From positions 1-50,931 of the forward strand of contig JAAWDR010000006.1 in assembly GCA_022793875.1 (NCBI GenBank): a stretch of 50,931 nt of DNA, given 5' to 3'. Under the pieces are notes generated by a model, which made no database searches, was not told the origin of the DNA, and worked only from the letters and a program-made list of their open reading frames with translations. Below are positions 20,201 through 29,740 of this stretch, one piece after another (position 1 is the stretch's first letter; each line of letters starts with the position of its first letter). Source of the stretch: Clostridia bacterium. Its GTDB lineage: Bacteria; Bacillota; Clostridia; TANB77; CAG-508. The translations under genes and the position numbers were made by a program.

Positions 20201-22378
20201 TTCAGGTATTGCATTTTTCATTACTCTTGAAAAAACTTTTAAATCATATATTCCTTTTCCTGTAAAAATTCCTTCCTTAAAATTGTCTTGATATATGTCT
20301 GAAATGGCATTTGTATAATTATCTATACCTCCTGCTCCAGAGAATATTTTCGTAAATAGTGTTTTATAGCTTATATCCAAATTAATTCCAACTCTTGGTT
20401 GCATTATTCCATATCCTTCTACTACTATATTTTTTTGTTCATCTATTATTGGTTCATTTAAAATATGTGACATTGCTCCTACTAATTCTAATGCTGAATT
20501 CAAAATTAAATCTGTGTCTGCATCTAATGTTATTACATATTTGATATTTCTTAATATTTCTTTTGTTTTATTTCTTTCTAGATTGTCTTGAATTGTATTT
20601 ATTATAAATGGATTTTTTTGATGTATTATATATTCATTAAATTGATTTAATAATCCTCTTTTTCGCTCCCATCCTAAATAGCAATTTTCTTTTTCGTTCC
20701 ATTGCCTTTCTCTATATATAAAATTAAATATTGGAAATTCTTCATTTTCATATTTTTCATTTAATCTCTTGCATTCTTGCTTTCCAGAATTTATTACTTC
20801 TTCGTCAAATTTTTCTTCTTTTACTCCACTTTGTGAACAATCTCCTAATAATGCAAAATATAGATTTTCAGATTTATTCGCTAAATAATATCTTTCTAAG
20901 TTTTCAAACATTTCTTGTACTTTTTCTTTATTTTTTATTATTGTCGGAATTACTACAATACAAGAGTTTTCTTTATCTATTCCCTTTGAAAAGTCTATTT
21001 TTGGTATTAATTTTGGTTTAACCGTTTTGTTTAAAATATATTGGGCTATTTGAATTATAATTTCACTTGATGGTATTAAAAATAGTATGAAACTTAATAT
21101 TGATATTGCTATGTTTTGAATTTTCAAATTTAATAAATAACTTAAAAATATTGATACTAATATACTTAAAACTGATATTACTAAAATATAATTTTTTACT
21201 TTTTGTTTTGGTGTTTGTTCTGTTTTTTGATAATATTCTAATTTATTATATAAATCATTTATTCCTTTATCTATCAGATAATATCCTATGTGTGCCTTTT
21301 TATTTATTCCTTCTTTTTCGTAGCTTTCTTTAGAGATTTCTAGCATTTTTCTTGCTATATATATTTCTGATATTTTTGTTTTTTTGCTTATTTCTTTTAT
21401 TTTTCCTCTATAATATTCTTTTGTTTTATAATCCATTTTGCTGTATACTTCTGCTGGGTCCTGTTTTAAGATTTCTTCTACTCCATTAATTTTTTCAAAG
21501 ATTTCTAAAAAGTTTATTCTTTGTATTTCTTTTATGCTTGTTATACTATTTCCAATTAAAACTTTTTGGATTGCTATTTCAAAGTGTTCTCTTTTTATAA
21601 CGTCAGATACTGTGGTTCCTAATTTCTCTACTATTTCTTCTAATATCTTTAAATATGCATTTGCTTTTTTTCCATATCTTTTTAAAATATATGACATATA
21701 TTCTATAAATGGATATTTCATATTATCAAACATTTCTTTTGGCATTTTTGTGTTGTTATTTTTGCATTTTACATCTATTTTTTCTTTGTTTTCTATTAGT
21801 CTTTCTGCTATGTTTTCTGCTTTATATTTTTGCATTTGACTACTATAAATTTTACTACATACATCTGTTATGTTTTCTATTATTGCTATTTGTAGAAACA
21901 TTCCTATATTCCATATTTCATCCATGCTTAATGTTTTTTTATTTTGGTAACTTATTAAATAATCTTCTAAGTTTCCTCTTTCTATTTTGTTTTCAGAATA
22001 TGCTACTATTTCTGAAGCTAATACATATATTCTTGCAAATCCTTTATATTCTCCATTTGATATTCCTACAAAATTTATATATTTTTTTAATGGTAATTCT
22101 TTTTGTATTTGTTTTACTGTTTCTTCTATTATATAAAAGTTGTCTAATAGCCATTCTCCTGCTGGATGTATATTTATTCCTAATTTTAAGTGTTCATTTA
22201 ATAGTTGATATACTTCTTTTATTGTTCTATAGTTTTCTAGCATTTGTGGTATTGGATATGTGTCTTTTTGTGATTTTGTTGTTATATTATGGCTAGATGC
22301 TATTTTTTCTAAGTAGCTTTCTAATTGACTTTTTTCTAATATGGTTCCATTTATTTTTAGTTTTCTATTATCTTTCAA
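14197..22378 (-). CDS. Cyclic beta-1,2-glucan synthase-like GT84/GH94 protein, +1 shift at CGG
   Basis: A giant protein of about 2726 residues in two frames. The first frame holds a long helical N-terminus, membrane segments, the glycosyltransferase core with YVITLDADTDLIL and SRWIRGDWQIIRW, a second membrane block, and a glycoamylase-like domain (FEYLMPNINIP, KYGFYESIDF, YMAHHQSLI). The second frame has the GH94 phosphorylase-type sandwich and barrel with GSGDWNDGFSNVG, GYIKSYLPGVRENGGQYTHA and WTWYTGSSSWYY. This is the NdvB/ChvB architecture, which builds cyclic beta-1,2-glucans from UDP-glucose. The frames meet at an in-frame CGG (plus-strand CCG 17528-17530). Skipping C gives EKFIGRGNIGTPQ. 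The best start is TTG at 22378, ten bases after AAGGAG; the frame is open to ATG 22402, but that would put the ribosome site inside the gene. Confidence 0.85.
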
Positions 22379-22461
22379 AAAAATTCCACTCCTTATAAAC
22401 AATAATTTTTTGTTTTATTGTTTGCTAAAGAGTGGTAATTTATACATTTTTTATTTAGTTA

Positions 22462-23343
22462 TTATAATTCAATTTCTCCACTATTCTGTTCTATTTCTTT
22501 TGTTTTTCTACTTTCATATTCTGTAACTGCATCAATTAATCTATTTATATATATTTGTTTCACACTATATTCTGTTTCTTCTTGATTAATTACAACTGAC
22601 CAATCTATTCCACAATCTATTATTGATGCTAAGTCTACTAATAAATTATCTTCATATTTTTCTACATTTTCATCCATAGAATATAATGTTTGATAAATAC
22701 CAAAATAATTAATTATTTTTTGTTTAGTGTTATTGTCTGTTTTATTTATATAGGCTGTTATTACTCCTGCATCTGTATTTATGTTGCTATGTTCTTTTCC
22801 TTCTCTTAATATTGTGTCTCCATTTGTAGCTGTATCTCTAAATACATTTACTGTTTCTCTTTCTTTATAAAATTTCACCTGTTCTTTTGTTATATCTTCA
22901 TTATTTTGTGTGTTATATTCATTAGCCCATATATCTTTGACATAATTTAAAATTTCTTCTGGTGTTTCTAACTCATTTATTTCTTTTTCTACATTCTCTC
23001 TAATTTGCTCTTCTGTTAGTTGATTTTCTATATTTATTGGAACTGTGTCAACTTTTAAGCTATTTACAAATTCTTGTCTATCATTTTGGTCTTCTAAATT
23101 CATTTCACTTTCTACTTGATTTTTATTTGTATTTTCATTACTTCCTGCTGTTAAAAGTGCATGTCCTCCAGCACCAATTGATATTCCTATAGCCATGAAT
23201 ACCCCTCTTACTAGATTTTCTCTTGCTACTTTTCTTTTTACATTTTTTGTGATTTTGTGTCTTTCTTCTTTTGTTAATTTTCTGTCTAGTTTTTCTTCTT
23301 TTATTTGTATTTTTTTTCTTATTTCATCTGTTGTTCTTCCCAT
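22462..23343 (-). CDS. Hypothetical membrane-anchored protein
   Basis: A 293-residue protein that I do not recognise. A Lys/Arg/Glu-rich N-terminal coiled segment (1-45) precedes a probable membrane segment (about 47-66, GVFMAIGISIGAGGHALLTA). The rest is acidic and mostly helical (EEQIRENVEKEINELETPEEILNYV). The predicted topology places the large C-terminal part outside the cell. Start ATG follows AGGAGGATTATATTT. It lies 84 bases upstream of the glucan synthase start on the same strand and is probably co-transcribed, which hints at an accessory envelope role. Confidence 0.7.
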   Translation of the reverse strand: MGRTTDEIRKKIQIKEEKLDRKLTKEERHKITKNVKRKVARENLVRGVFMAIGISIGAGGHALLTAGSNENTNKNQVESEMNLEDQNDRQEFVNSLKVDTVPINIENQLTEEQIRENVEKEINELETPEEILNYVKDIWANEYNTQNNEDITKEQVKFYKERETVNVFRDTATNGDTILREGKEHSNINTDAGVITAYINKTDNNTKQKIINYFGIYQTLYSMDENVEKYEDNLLVDLASIIDCGIDWSVVINQEETEYSVKQIYINRLIDAVTEYESRKTKEIEQNSGEIEL

Positions 23344-23595
23344 AAATATAATCCTCCTATCAATATATATTCAAATACTTCCATTTTAACTTCTTTTCTT
23401 TTTCTTTTCAGGTATATTTTACCCCAAAAATAAACAAATATCAAGGTACTTCTTGATATTTCTTACTATTTTTTTATTTAATACTTTTTTAACATAATAT
23501 TTAGTTTCCGACACTTTTTTTAATATTCTACATATTATATATTAATCAAACATATAGTTTGAAAAAAATCAACAAAATGAAGGGATGTATGTATT

Positions 23596-24084
23596 ATGGA
23601 AATGGAAGGTAAAAAACCTTGTTGTCCAGAAATAGATATCGATGGTCTTATTTCTGGTGGTAAACAATTTGATTTAGATATAACTTTACCAGAGGATAAC
23701 AGAGATGTTATTTATGGAGTTATAAAAAACTGTTTCAAAGAGCCAGTTCGTGATGCTGTTGTAAAATTAACAGAGATTGTATATGATTGTGGTAAAGAAG
23801 AAAGAAGACCTATCGGTCATACTTTTACAGATGAAGAAGGAGAATTTGTTTTTGGACCTCTTTGTCCTAACAGACATTATGCAATTCAAATTTGGGCAAA
23901 TAATACTCAAAAAATTAAAGTTTGTGCAAAATGCCATCATGAAGGTAAATGCTTAAAAGGTGATAAATGCGATAAATGTGATTGTTTTATAGATGATAAA
24001 AAACCTTGTCATAAAGAAGAAATGTACGAAGATTGTTTCGAAGATAAATGTGAATGTGAAAAAGAAGAAAAACATTGCAAATAG
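23596..24084 (+). CDS. Carboxypeptidase-regulatory-like protein with Cys-rich tail
   Basis: A 162-residue protein. Residues about 36-110 fit a carboxypeptidase regulatory-like/CNA-B-type beta sandwich (YGVIKNCFKEPVRDAVVKLT, TFTDEEGEFVFGPLCP). The C-terminal 50 residues are rich in Cys, Lys, Asp and His (CAKCHHEGKC, GDKCDKCDC), suggesting metal binding or disulfide cross-linking, as in spore coat or surface proteins. There is no signal peptide, which favours a coat or cytoplasmic location. The start follows GAAGGGATG. It is monocistronic, with its own terminator. Confidence 0.7.
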   Translation: MEMEGKKPCCPEIDIDGLISGGKQFDLDITLPEDNRDVIYGVIKNCFKEPVRDAVVKLTEIVYDCGKEERRPIGHTFTDEEGEFVFGPLCPNRHYAIQIWANNTQKIKVCAKCHHEGKCLKGDKCDKCDCFIDDKKPCHKEEMYEDCFEDKCECEKEEKHCK

Positions 24085-24093
24085 TAAAAAATT

Positions 24094-24125
24094 AGGGATA
24101 ATAGACCAGGTCTTTTATCCCTTTG
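24094..24125 (+). terminator. Intrinsic terminator of the Cys-rich protein gene
   Basis: Arms agggata and tatccct with a short inner stem (agacc / ggtct), followed by a T-rich tail. Confidence 0.7.
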
Positions 24126-24127
24126 TT

Positions 24128-24268
24128 TTACATTATTCCCATTTTTTTTGCTATTTTTCTTCCTTTTCTCATCATTTTATTTTTGTCTATCATATTTGTA
24201 TCATTATACATCATTATTAAACCTGTTGTAATTAGTCCTCCTACTAATAAACCTTTTGCAAATTTCAT
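24128..24268 (-). CDS. Small 46-residue protein with one membrane segment
   Basis: ATG at 24268 is preceded by AAAGGATG. The product starts MKFAKGLLVGGLITTGLIMM, a single membrane segment, followed by a basic tail (NKMMRKGRKIAKKMGIM). It resembles the YtxH/DUF3918 type of short spore-former proteins, but is too short for a firm assignment. It lies just downstream of the TauE half genes on the same strand. Confidence 0.65.
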   Translation of the reverse strand: MKFAKGLLVGGLITTGLIMMYNDTNMIDKNKMMRKGRKIAKKMGIM

Positions 24269-24284
24269 ATTTATCATCCTTTCT

Positions 24285-24680
24285 TTATTTATTATTTTCT
24301 TTATTTTTCCTAATTTTCTTTTTTTTATACTCTTTTATAATGGTATATATTTCATGAATGGCAATTATTGCTAAAAATATTCCAAAAAATTTTCTTAATG
24401 TTTGTACATCTGTATGTACTGATAAATTAGCTCCTAGTATAGCTCCTAGTACTCCCATTATAGATATCATTATTGCCAATTTTAAATCTATATTTTTATT
24501 TTTTATATTTACAATTATTGCTATAATTGATGTTGGAATAAAAAATATTAAATTTGTTGCTTGTGCTATGTGCTGTTCTATACCACATATAAATGTGAGT
24601 AAAAAAATCAGTATTGTTCCTCCACCCATTCCAGTTCCACTTACAATTCCTGAAACAAGACCTATTATTATTTCTTTCAT
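24285..24680 (-). CDS. Half-size TauE/SafE transporter, subunit A
   Basis: A 131-residue, highly hydrophobic protein with about four membrane segments. It starts IIIGLVSGIVSGTGMGGGTILI, the glycine-rich TauE/SafE repeat signature, and ends in a Lys-rich cytoplasmic tail. Full TauE proteins have two such repeats in about 250 residues. Here each repeat is a separate gene, and the partner lies just upstream at 24791-25154. The family exports sulfite or sulfonate-type anions, but the substrate cannot be read from the sequence. Confidence 0.85.
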   Translation of the reverse strand: MKEIIIGLVSGIVSGTGMGGGTILIFLLTFICGIEQHIAQATNLIFFIPTSIIAIIVNIKNKNIDLKLAIMISIMGVLGAILGANLSVHTDVQTLRKFFGIFLAIIAIHEIYTIIKEYKKKKIRKNKENNK

Positions 24681-24790
24681 AAAAATTCTCCGAGCTTTCT
24701 TTAATATTTTAATTAACTGTTAGCAATTAATCTTAAACTTATACAATAACTAAAATGTTTATATATTAATAATTCTATTATTTAAGTTTA

Positions 24791-25154
24791 CTAAGATTTA
24801 AATAACATTTTATAAGACACATAAATTAGAAAAAAAGTAAATGCAATTTTAAAAAATCTATCTGGTAATTTTTTTAGGAGTTTTGCTCCTATATATCCAC
24901 CAATAGCTCCTCCTATACCACATAATATTGCTGTATTCCAGTTTATAAAGTTTCCTTTATAGTAAAAAAAACTACTTGCTATTACCATTGGTAATATACA
25001 AAATACAGATGTTCCTCTTGCTTTCTGTGGTTCTATTTTTAAAAGATATATAAATCCTGGAACTAATATTAGCCCTCCTCCTGTTGAAAAAAATCCGACT
25101 TATTATACCTGCTAAAAATCCAATAATTATTTTTTTTATATTTTTTTTAAACAT
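24791..25154 (-). CDS. Half-size TauE/SafE transporter, subunit B, +1 shift at CGG
   Basis: A 120-residue membrane protein read in two frames. From ATG 25154 it reads MFKKNIKKIIIGFLAGIIS. An in-frame CGG (plus-strand CCG 25095-25097) follows. Skipping C gives SGFFSTGGGLILVPGF, the conserved TauE repeat motif, and the frame continues through MVIASSFFYYKG and GGAIGGYIGAKLLKKLP to the stop at 24791. The strict frame gives arginine-rich nonsense. The pair with 24285-24680 probably forms a heterodimeric exporter. Confidence 0.85.
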
Positions 25155-25195
25155 AATAGCTCCACTTCGTTTTGTATAACTAACTTTTACAACAA

Positions 25196-25223
25196 AAAAC
25201 CTACTCTCTAATAAGTAGGTTTT
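25196..25223. terminator. Hairpin downstream of rarA
   Basis: Arms aaaacctact and agtaggtttt; T- and A-rich flanks on both sides. It probably separates the rarA transcript from the TauE genes. Confidence 0.55.
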
Positions 25224-25328
25224 CCATTTTTTATTATTTTAATCAATATTTATTTCAATCCACAACTTATATTATAATTTATTATTCAAATAGCAATACT
25301 TTTTATTTTTACGAATGCTACGTGGGGA

Positions 25329-25374
25329 CCACTGAAAACTGTTAAATGCGTCAGCATTGTTACAGTTTCAGTGG
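25329..25374. repeat. Stable isolated hairpin
   Basis: Arms ccactgaaaactgt and acagtttcagtgg (one-base bulge) with an inner stem aatgc / gcatt. It is GC-richer than its surroundings and lies between rarA and the TauE genes. It could be a small repeat element or an RNA structure. Confidence 0.5.
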
Positions 25375-25439
25375 GAAAGCATGAGAAGAAATAAAAAATA
25401 TTACTATTTGTTTTATAAAAAATTTTAAGTTTATGGATT

Positions 25440-26678
25440 TTAATCAATATTTTCATCTTTTATATAATATTTAGTTCCAATCATTACATCTGGCAAATAT
25501 TGTTGTTCTACCCAATGTCCTTGAAAATCATGTGGATATAAATATCCTTGTCCATATCCAAACTCTTTCATATTTTCAACTGGTGCATTTCTTATATGCA
25601 TTGGTATCGTTCCAGTATTTTTATTTGCCACATCTTCTAATGCTCTGTTTATTCCTAAATATGTTGCATTTGATTTTTTAGATGTTGCAATATATACTGC
25701 CGCTTCTGCTAATATTAATTTAGCTTCTGGCATTCCTACCATATGTACTGCTTGCATTGCTGAATTTGCTACTACTAATGCATTTGGATTTGCCATTCCT
25801 ACATCTTCTGAAGCACATATTACTATTCTTCTTGCTAAGAACATTGGATCTTCTCCCCCATTTAGTGCTCGTGCTAGATAAAATAATGTTGCATCTGCAT
25901 CTGAACCTCTCATAGATTTTATGAATGCACTTATATTATCATAATGTGTATCTCCATTTTTATCAAATATTGCCTTTCTAGTTTGTACACAATTTTTTAT
26001 TACTTCATCTGTTATATGTATATAGCTATTGCTGTCCATATTTGTTGTAAGTACTGCAATTTCTAATCCATTTAGTGCTGTTCTTACATCTCCATTTGAT
26101 ATTGATGCAAGTTTTTTTAATGTTTTATCTTCTATTTTTATATTATATTCTCCTAGTCCATCTTTTCTATTAATTGCATTTTTTAGTATATTATATATAT
26201 TTTCTTCAGTTAGTGGCTCTAATTTTACTACCATTGACCTTGATATTAAAGCTTTATTTACTTCAAAATATGGATTTTCTGTTGTTGCTCCAATTAAAAT
26301 TATTAGCCCATTTTCTACATATGGAAGTAAAGCATCTTGTTGCAATTTATTAAATCTATGAATTTCATCTATAAATAGTATACTTTTTCCTGTTGGATTT
26401 ATCATAAAATTTTTGGTTTCTTCAACTACTTTTTTTATGTCAGAAACTCCTGCTGTTACTGCATTTATTTTATAAAATTTATATTTTGTTGTTTCACTTA
26501 TTACTTTTGCTAATGACGTTTTTCCACATCCAGGAGGTCCAAATAGTATTATGCTTGATAATCTGTCTGCTTTTATTGTTCTATATAATATTTTATCTTT
26601 TGCTAGTACATGTTCTTGTCCAATATATTCTTCTAGTGTTCTTGGTCTTACTCTATATGCAAGTGGCTCATTACTATT
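25440..26678 (-). CDS. rarA: Replication-associated recombination protein RarA (MgsA)
   Basis: About 412 residues. AAA+ ATPase with Walker A GPPGCGKTSLAK, Walker B FIDEIHRFNK and sensor GATTENPYFEVN, then the tetramerisation domain (DPMFLARRIVICASEDVGMA) and the C-terminal GYLYPHDFQGHWVEQQYLP motif. RarA acts at stalled replication forks. ATG at 26678, preceded by AAAGGAGAAAAA, is the likely start; an upstream ATG at 26696 overlaps the ribosome-binding site. It is downstream of ruvA in one orientation, a DNA-repair grouping. Confidence 0.95.
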   Translation of the reverse strand, partial: NSNEPLAYRVRPRTLEEYIGQEHVLAKDKILYRTIKADRLSSIILFGPPGCGKTSLAKVISETTKYKFYKINAVTAGVSDIKKVVEETKNFMINPTGKSILFIDEIHRFNKLQQDALLPYVENGLIILIGATTENPYFEVNKALISRSMVVKLEPLTEENIYNILKNAINRKDGLGEYNIKIEDKTLKKLASISNGDVRTALNGLEIAVLTTNMDSNSYIHITDEVIKNCVQTRKAIFDKNGDTHYDNISAFIKSMRGSDADATLFYLARALNGGEDPMFLARRIVICASEDVGMANPNALVVANSAMQAVHMVGMPEAKLILAEAAVYIATSKKSNATYLGINRALEDVANKNTGTIPMHIRNAPVENMKEFGYGQGYLYPHDFQGHWVEQQYLPDVMIGTKYYIKDENID

Positions 26679-26751
26679 CATTTTTTCTCCTTTCACTAAA
26701 CATTGCTCAATTAATCGTCATTCAAAAATTCTTATCTACTAAATCTAATTT

Positions 26752-26780
26752 GTGTCAAAAAAGGGCGTCCCTTTTGACAC
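26752..26780 (-). terminator. Palindrome at the end of ruvA
   Basis: Arms gtgtcaaaaaaggg and cccttttgacac form a long stem ending at the ruvA stop. It contains the gggcgtccc core. Confidence 0.55.
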
Positions 26781-27400
26781 TATTTGCCTAAAACATATAA
26801 GCCTTTTCTTATTAAATCTTCTGTTGATAATTCTTCTTTTTCTATTTTCTCAAATGCTTTTTCTATTTCTTTTTTGTTATATCCTAATACTTGAAGTGCA
26901 GCAATTGCTTCTTCAACTTTTTGGCTATTCTCTATTGCTATTTCTACTTTAGTTTTTGTTCCTTTTGATGCTTCTGTTAACTCTTGTATTTGTTGTTCTT
27001 TCTTTATCTTATCTTTTAGTTCTAATACTATTCTCTGTGCTGATTTTGCTCCAATTCCTGGTATTTGTGTTAGTGTTTTTATATCTTCTGTTATTACAGC
27101 TAAAGCAAAGTCTGTTGGTTCACATACAGCTAACATTGCTAATGCTGTTTTTGCTCCTACTCCACTTACTGATATTAATAATTCAAACATTTTTAATTCT
27201 TCTAATGTGTTAAATCCATATATGCTTATATCATCTTCTCTAACTCTATAATATGTATGTACTTTTACTGTTTTTCCTATGTCCCCTAGTTTTTCTATTC
27301 CTGAGTCTGACATAAATATTTTGTATCCTAATCCCCCTACATCAATAACTATATATCCTGTCATTTTCATCTCTAGTGTTCCTTTTATATATGCTAGCAT
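26780..27400 (-). CDS. ruvA: Holliday junction branch migration protein RuvA
   Basis: About 206 residues from ATG 27400 (MLAYIKGTLE), preceded by AAGGGAAG. The frame is open upstream to 27454, but the family start is here. It has an N-terminal OB fold (IVIDVGGLGYKIFMS), two helix-hairpin-helix motifs (ISGVGAKTALAML and IPGIGAKSAQRIVLELKDKI), and the C-terminal RuvB-binding domain (EEAIAALQVLGYNKKEIEKA). RuvB is not adjacent; rarA follows instead. Confidence 0.96.
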   Translation of the reverse strand: MLAYIKGTLEMKMTGYIVIDVGGLGYKIFMSDSGIEKLGDIGKTVKVHTYYRVREDDISIYGFNTLEELKMFELLISVSGVGAKTALAMLAVCEPTDFALAVITEDIKTLTQIPGIGAKSAQRIVLELKDKIKKEQQIQELTEASKGTKTKVEIAIENSQKVEEAIAALQVLGYNKKEIEKAFEKIEKEELSTEDLIRKGLYVLGK

Positions 27401-27437
27401 AATTTTTCTTCCCTTCCTTTGTTTTTTATAACAGATA

Positions 27438-27487
27438 TGTCCCAGATGGGACAAAAAGTCCCAAACAGAAACGTCCCCAATGGGACA
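27438..27487. repeat. REP-like GGGAC palindrome cluster
   Basis: Two nested inverted repeats built on tgtcccagatgggaca and gtcccaaac / cgtccccaatgggaca, located between the HD protein gene and ruvA. Similar tgggac/gtccc palindromes occur at 41138-41258 and 43820-43839. Confidence 0.6.
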
Positions 27488-28042
27488 TTATATATCATAA
27501 AAATATGTTGCTTCTAAGTCAGCTTCATGCATCAATAATGCTAATGGATACTTTTTGTATGCTGCTCCTATTGTATTGTATAATTCTTTTGGTTCTGTGT
27601 ATCCCATATGCCAACGTATTGCATATTTTTCTTCTGGTGTTAATTTTATATATTCAGTTATCATCATTACTGACTTCTCTCCATGTCCATATGGTATTGT
27701 GTCTTCTATTGTGTAATATGGTACTTTCTCCCATACTCCTAATGCATTTTTTGCATTTCTATAATCTATTTTATAGAAATTGGCTTTGCATAAATCATGT
27801 AATAGTGGAACTATTATCAATGTTTCTGGATTTATTTGTAATGGTTCTATGTTTGTTTCTACTTTGTGTTTTAATATTTCATATACTTTCATACTATGTT
27901 CTACTAGTCCACCTTCATAATCTCCATGGAATCTTGTGCTTGCTGGTGCTTTAAAAAAGTCTGTTTTTTCTATAAATTCTATTAATTCTTCTATCCCTTC
28001 TCTTTTGACTTGTTTTAATAATTCTAAAAATTGTTCTTTCAT
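27488..28042 (-). CDS. HD domain phosphohydrolase-like protein
   Basis: A 184-residue protein with HD-superfamily metal ligands: His in LVEHSMKVYEI, the HD pair in PLLHDLCK, and later HMGYTEPKE and the Asp in LMHEADLEATY. It resembles small HD hydrolases of Firmicutes that act on nucleotides, but no substrate can be assigned. Start ATG follows TAGGAGTGAG. It lies upstream of ruvA on the same strand, separated by a GGGAC repeat. Confidence 0.85.
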   Translation of the reverse strand: MKEQFLELLKQVKREGIEELIEFIEKTDFFKAPASTRFHGDYEGGLVEHSMKVYEILKHKVETNIEPLQINPETLIIVPLLHDLCKANFYKIDYRNAKNALGVWEKVPYYTIEDTIPYGHGEKSVMMITEYIKLTPEEKYAIRWHMGYTEPKELYNTIGAAYKKYPLALLMHEADLEATYFYDI

Positions 28043-28269
28043 TTTCTCACTCCTACTTGACTTTTTATTTTTATATTCTATATTATATACCTCATGCTAT
28101 TATTAAGGCAAATATATCTACATTCTGCTTTTCTTCTATTCTCTTTGCCCATTATATAAATATAATTAGAAAATGTCAATACTTTTAACAAATTTTTGTT
28201 TGTATTAGCATTGTATTTTTTTGTCAGTTTTAGTTGTAAATATTTTTCAGTTATGCTATATTTTTATTG

Positions 28270-28275
28270 TATAAT
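28270..28275 (+). promoter_or_regulatory. Probable -10 element of the nucleoside operon
   Basis: TATAAT 20 bases before the ATG of the fusion gene. No good -35 is seen at 17 bases. Confidence 0.35.
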
Positions 28276-28294
28276 ATTAAATCGGAGGATATAG

Positions 28295-29737
28295 ATGAAA
28301 ATAGGTATTGATATTGATAATGTAATTGCAAATTTTAATGATACATTACTAAAAGAATATATAAAACATGATAAAGAACTAAGAAATACTGGAATTGTAA
28401 ATGAAAATCCTGAATATGTAAGAAATGGTATGTTTGATTGGTCAGATGAAGAAGAAAAAAGTTTTTATAGTGCTAATATTGAAAAATTTGCTAAAACTTT
28501 TAAACCTCTTAAGGATGCACCTTATTATATTCAAAAGTTGAAAAATGATGGAAATGAAATTTATATTATATCTGGAAGAAACAATGGTGATTATACTGAT
28601 GCTTGGAAACTAACAACTGACTGGTTATCTAATCATAATATTATTTATGATAAATTAATATTAACAAATGTTTATGATAAACATGCAAAATCTCAGGAAT
28701 GTTTAAAATATGATATTGATGTAATGATTGAAGATAGTATTTCAATTTGTATAGATTTAATTCAAAGTGGTATTAAAGTTTATACAATGAATACTAGATA
28801 TAATCAAAAAGAAGATTCTTTTGATAGAGTATCTAATTGGAAAGAAATATATGAGAGAATTTCTTCAAATTATAAAACTGAAGTCATAAATAAAAAAATG
28901 AATGTAATTTTAGATACTGATATTTTTAATGAATGTGATGACCAATTTGCTCTTGCATATTTATTAAAATCAAAAGATAAGTTTAATGTAGAGGCTATCA
29001 CTATTGCACCTTTTCATCATGATAATGATATATCAATTGAAGAAGGAACAGAAAAAAGTTATAATGAAGTCATAAAAATATGTAATTGGCTAAATTTTGA
29101 AACTCATAATAAAGTTTTTAGAGGTGCTACTGATTATTTTAAAGATTTCAATCAGGAAGAAAATGATGCTGTAAATAAAATTATAGAAATTGCAAATAAA
29201 AATGATAAAACTTATATATTAGCAATAGGCGCAATAACTAATGTAGCATTAGCTATCCAAAAAGATTCTAAAATTATTGATAAAATAGAAGTTATTTGGC
29301 TTGGTGGTAATAGCTTTTTAAGTAATGATAATAAGGAATTTAATTTTAGGCAAGATATTGCTGCTGTAAGAGCTGTTTTTGAGTCTAAAGTAAAACTTAC
29401 TATTATGCCTTGTAAAAATGTAGCATCAAATTTGAGTACTTCTATATATGAATTAGAACATTTCTTAAAAGGAAAAAGTGAGTTATGTGATTATTTATGC
29501 CAAAGATTTTATAATGATGGTATTCATGGAATTCAAGAAAGGCGAATTCTTTGGGATATTAGTGTTATAGCATATCTTATAAATAAAAATTGGTTTGAAA
29601 CGGTTGAAACAGCTTGTCCTAATATAAATGATGATACTTCTTATGTATTTAATAATAATCATCATTTAATTAATGTTGTAAATTATTTGAACAGTAAAAA
29701 AATATTTGAAGATTTATTTAAAAAGTTAGGAGATTAA
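28295..29737 (+). CDS. HAD 5'-nucleotidase-like / nucleoside hydrolase fusion
   Basis: A 480-residue two-domain protein. Residues 1 to about 195 are a HAD hydrolase of the 5'(3')-deoxyribonucleotidase (NT5C/YqfW) type: MKIGIDIDNVIANFND, YIISGRN, and MIEDSI. From about 200 to the end there is an inosine-uridine-type nucleoside hydrolase: VILDTDIFNECDDQFALAY (DTD-x3-DD), ILAIGAITNVA and WLGGN. The fusion could take a (deoxy)nucleotide to the free base: dephosphorylation, then N-glycosidic cleavage. It follows CGGAGGATAT and is the first gene of a three-gene operon. Confidence 0.85.
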   Translation: MKIGIDIDNVIANFNDTLLKEYIKHDKELRNTGIVNENPEYVRNGMFDWSDEEEKSFYSANIEKFAKTFKPLKDAPYYIQKLKNDGNEIYIISGRNNGDYTDAWKLTTDWLSNHNIIYDKLILTNVYDKHAKSQECLKYDIDVMIEDSISICIDLIQSGIKVYTMNTRYNQKEDSFDRVSNWKEIYERISSNYKTEVINKKMNVILDTDIFNECDDQFALAYLLKSKDKFNVEAITIAPFHHDNDISIEEGTEKSYNEVIKICNWLNFETHNKVFRGATDYFKDFNQEENDAVNKIIEIANKNDKTYILAIGAITNVALAIQKDSKIIDKIEVIWLGGNSFLSNDNKEFNFRQDIAAVRAVFESKVKLTIMPCKNVASNLSTSIYELEHFLKGKSELCDYLCQRFYNDGIHGIQERRILWDISVIAYLINKNWFETVETACPNINDDTSYVFNNNHHLINVVNYLNSKKIFEDLFKKLGD

Positions 29738-29740
29738 AAT

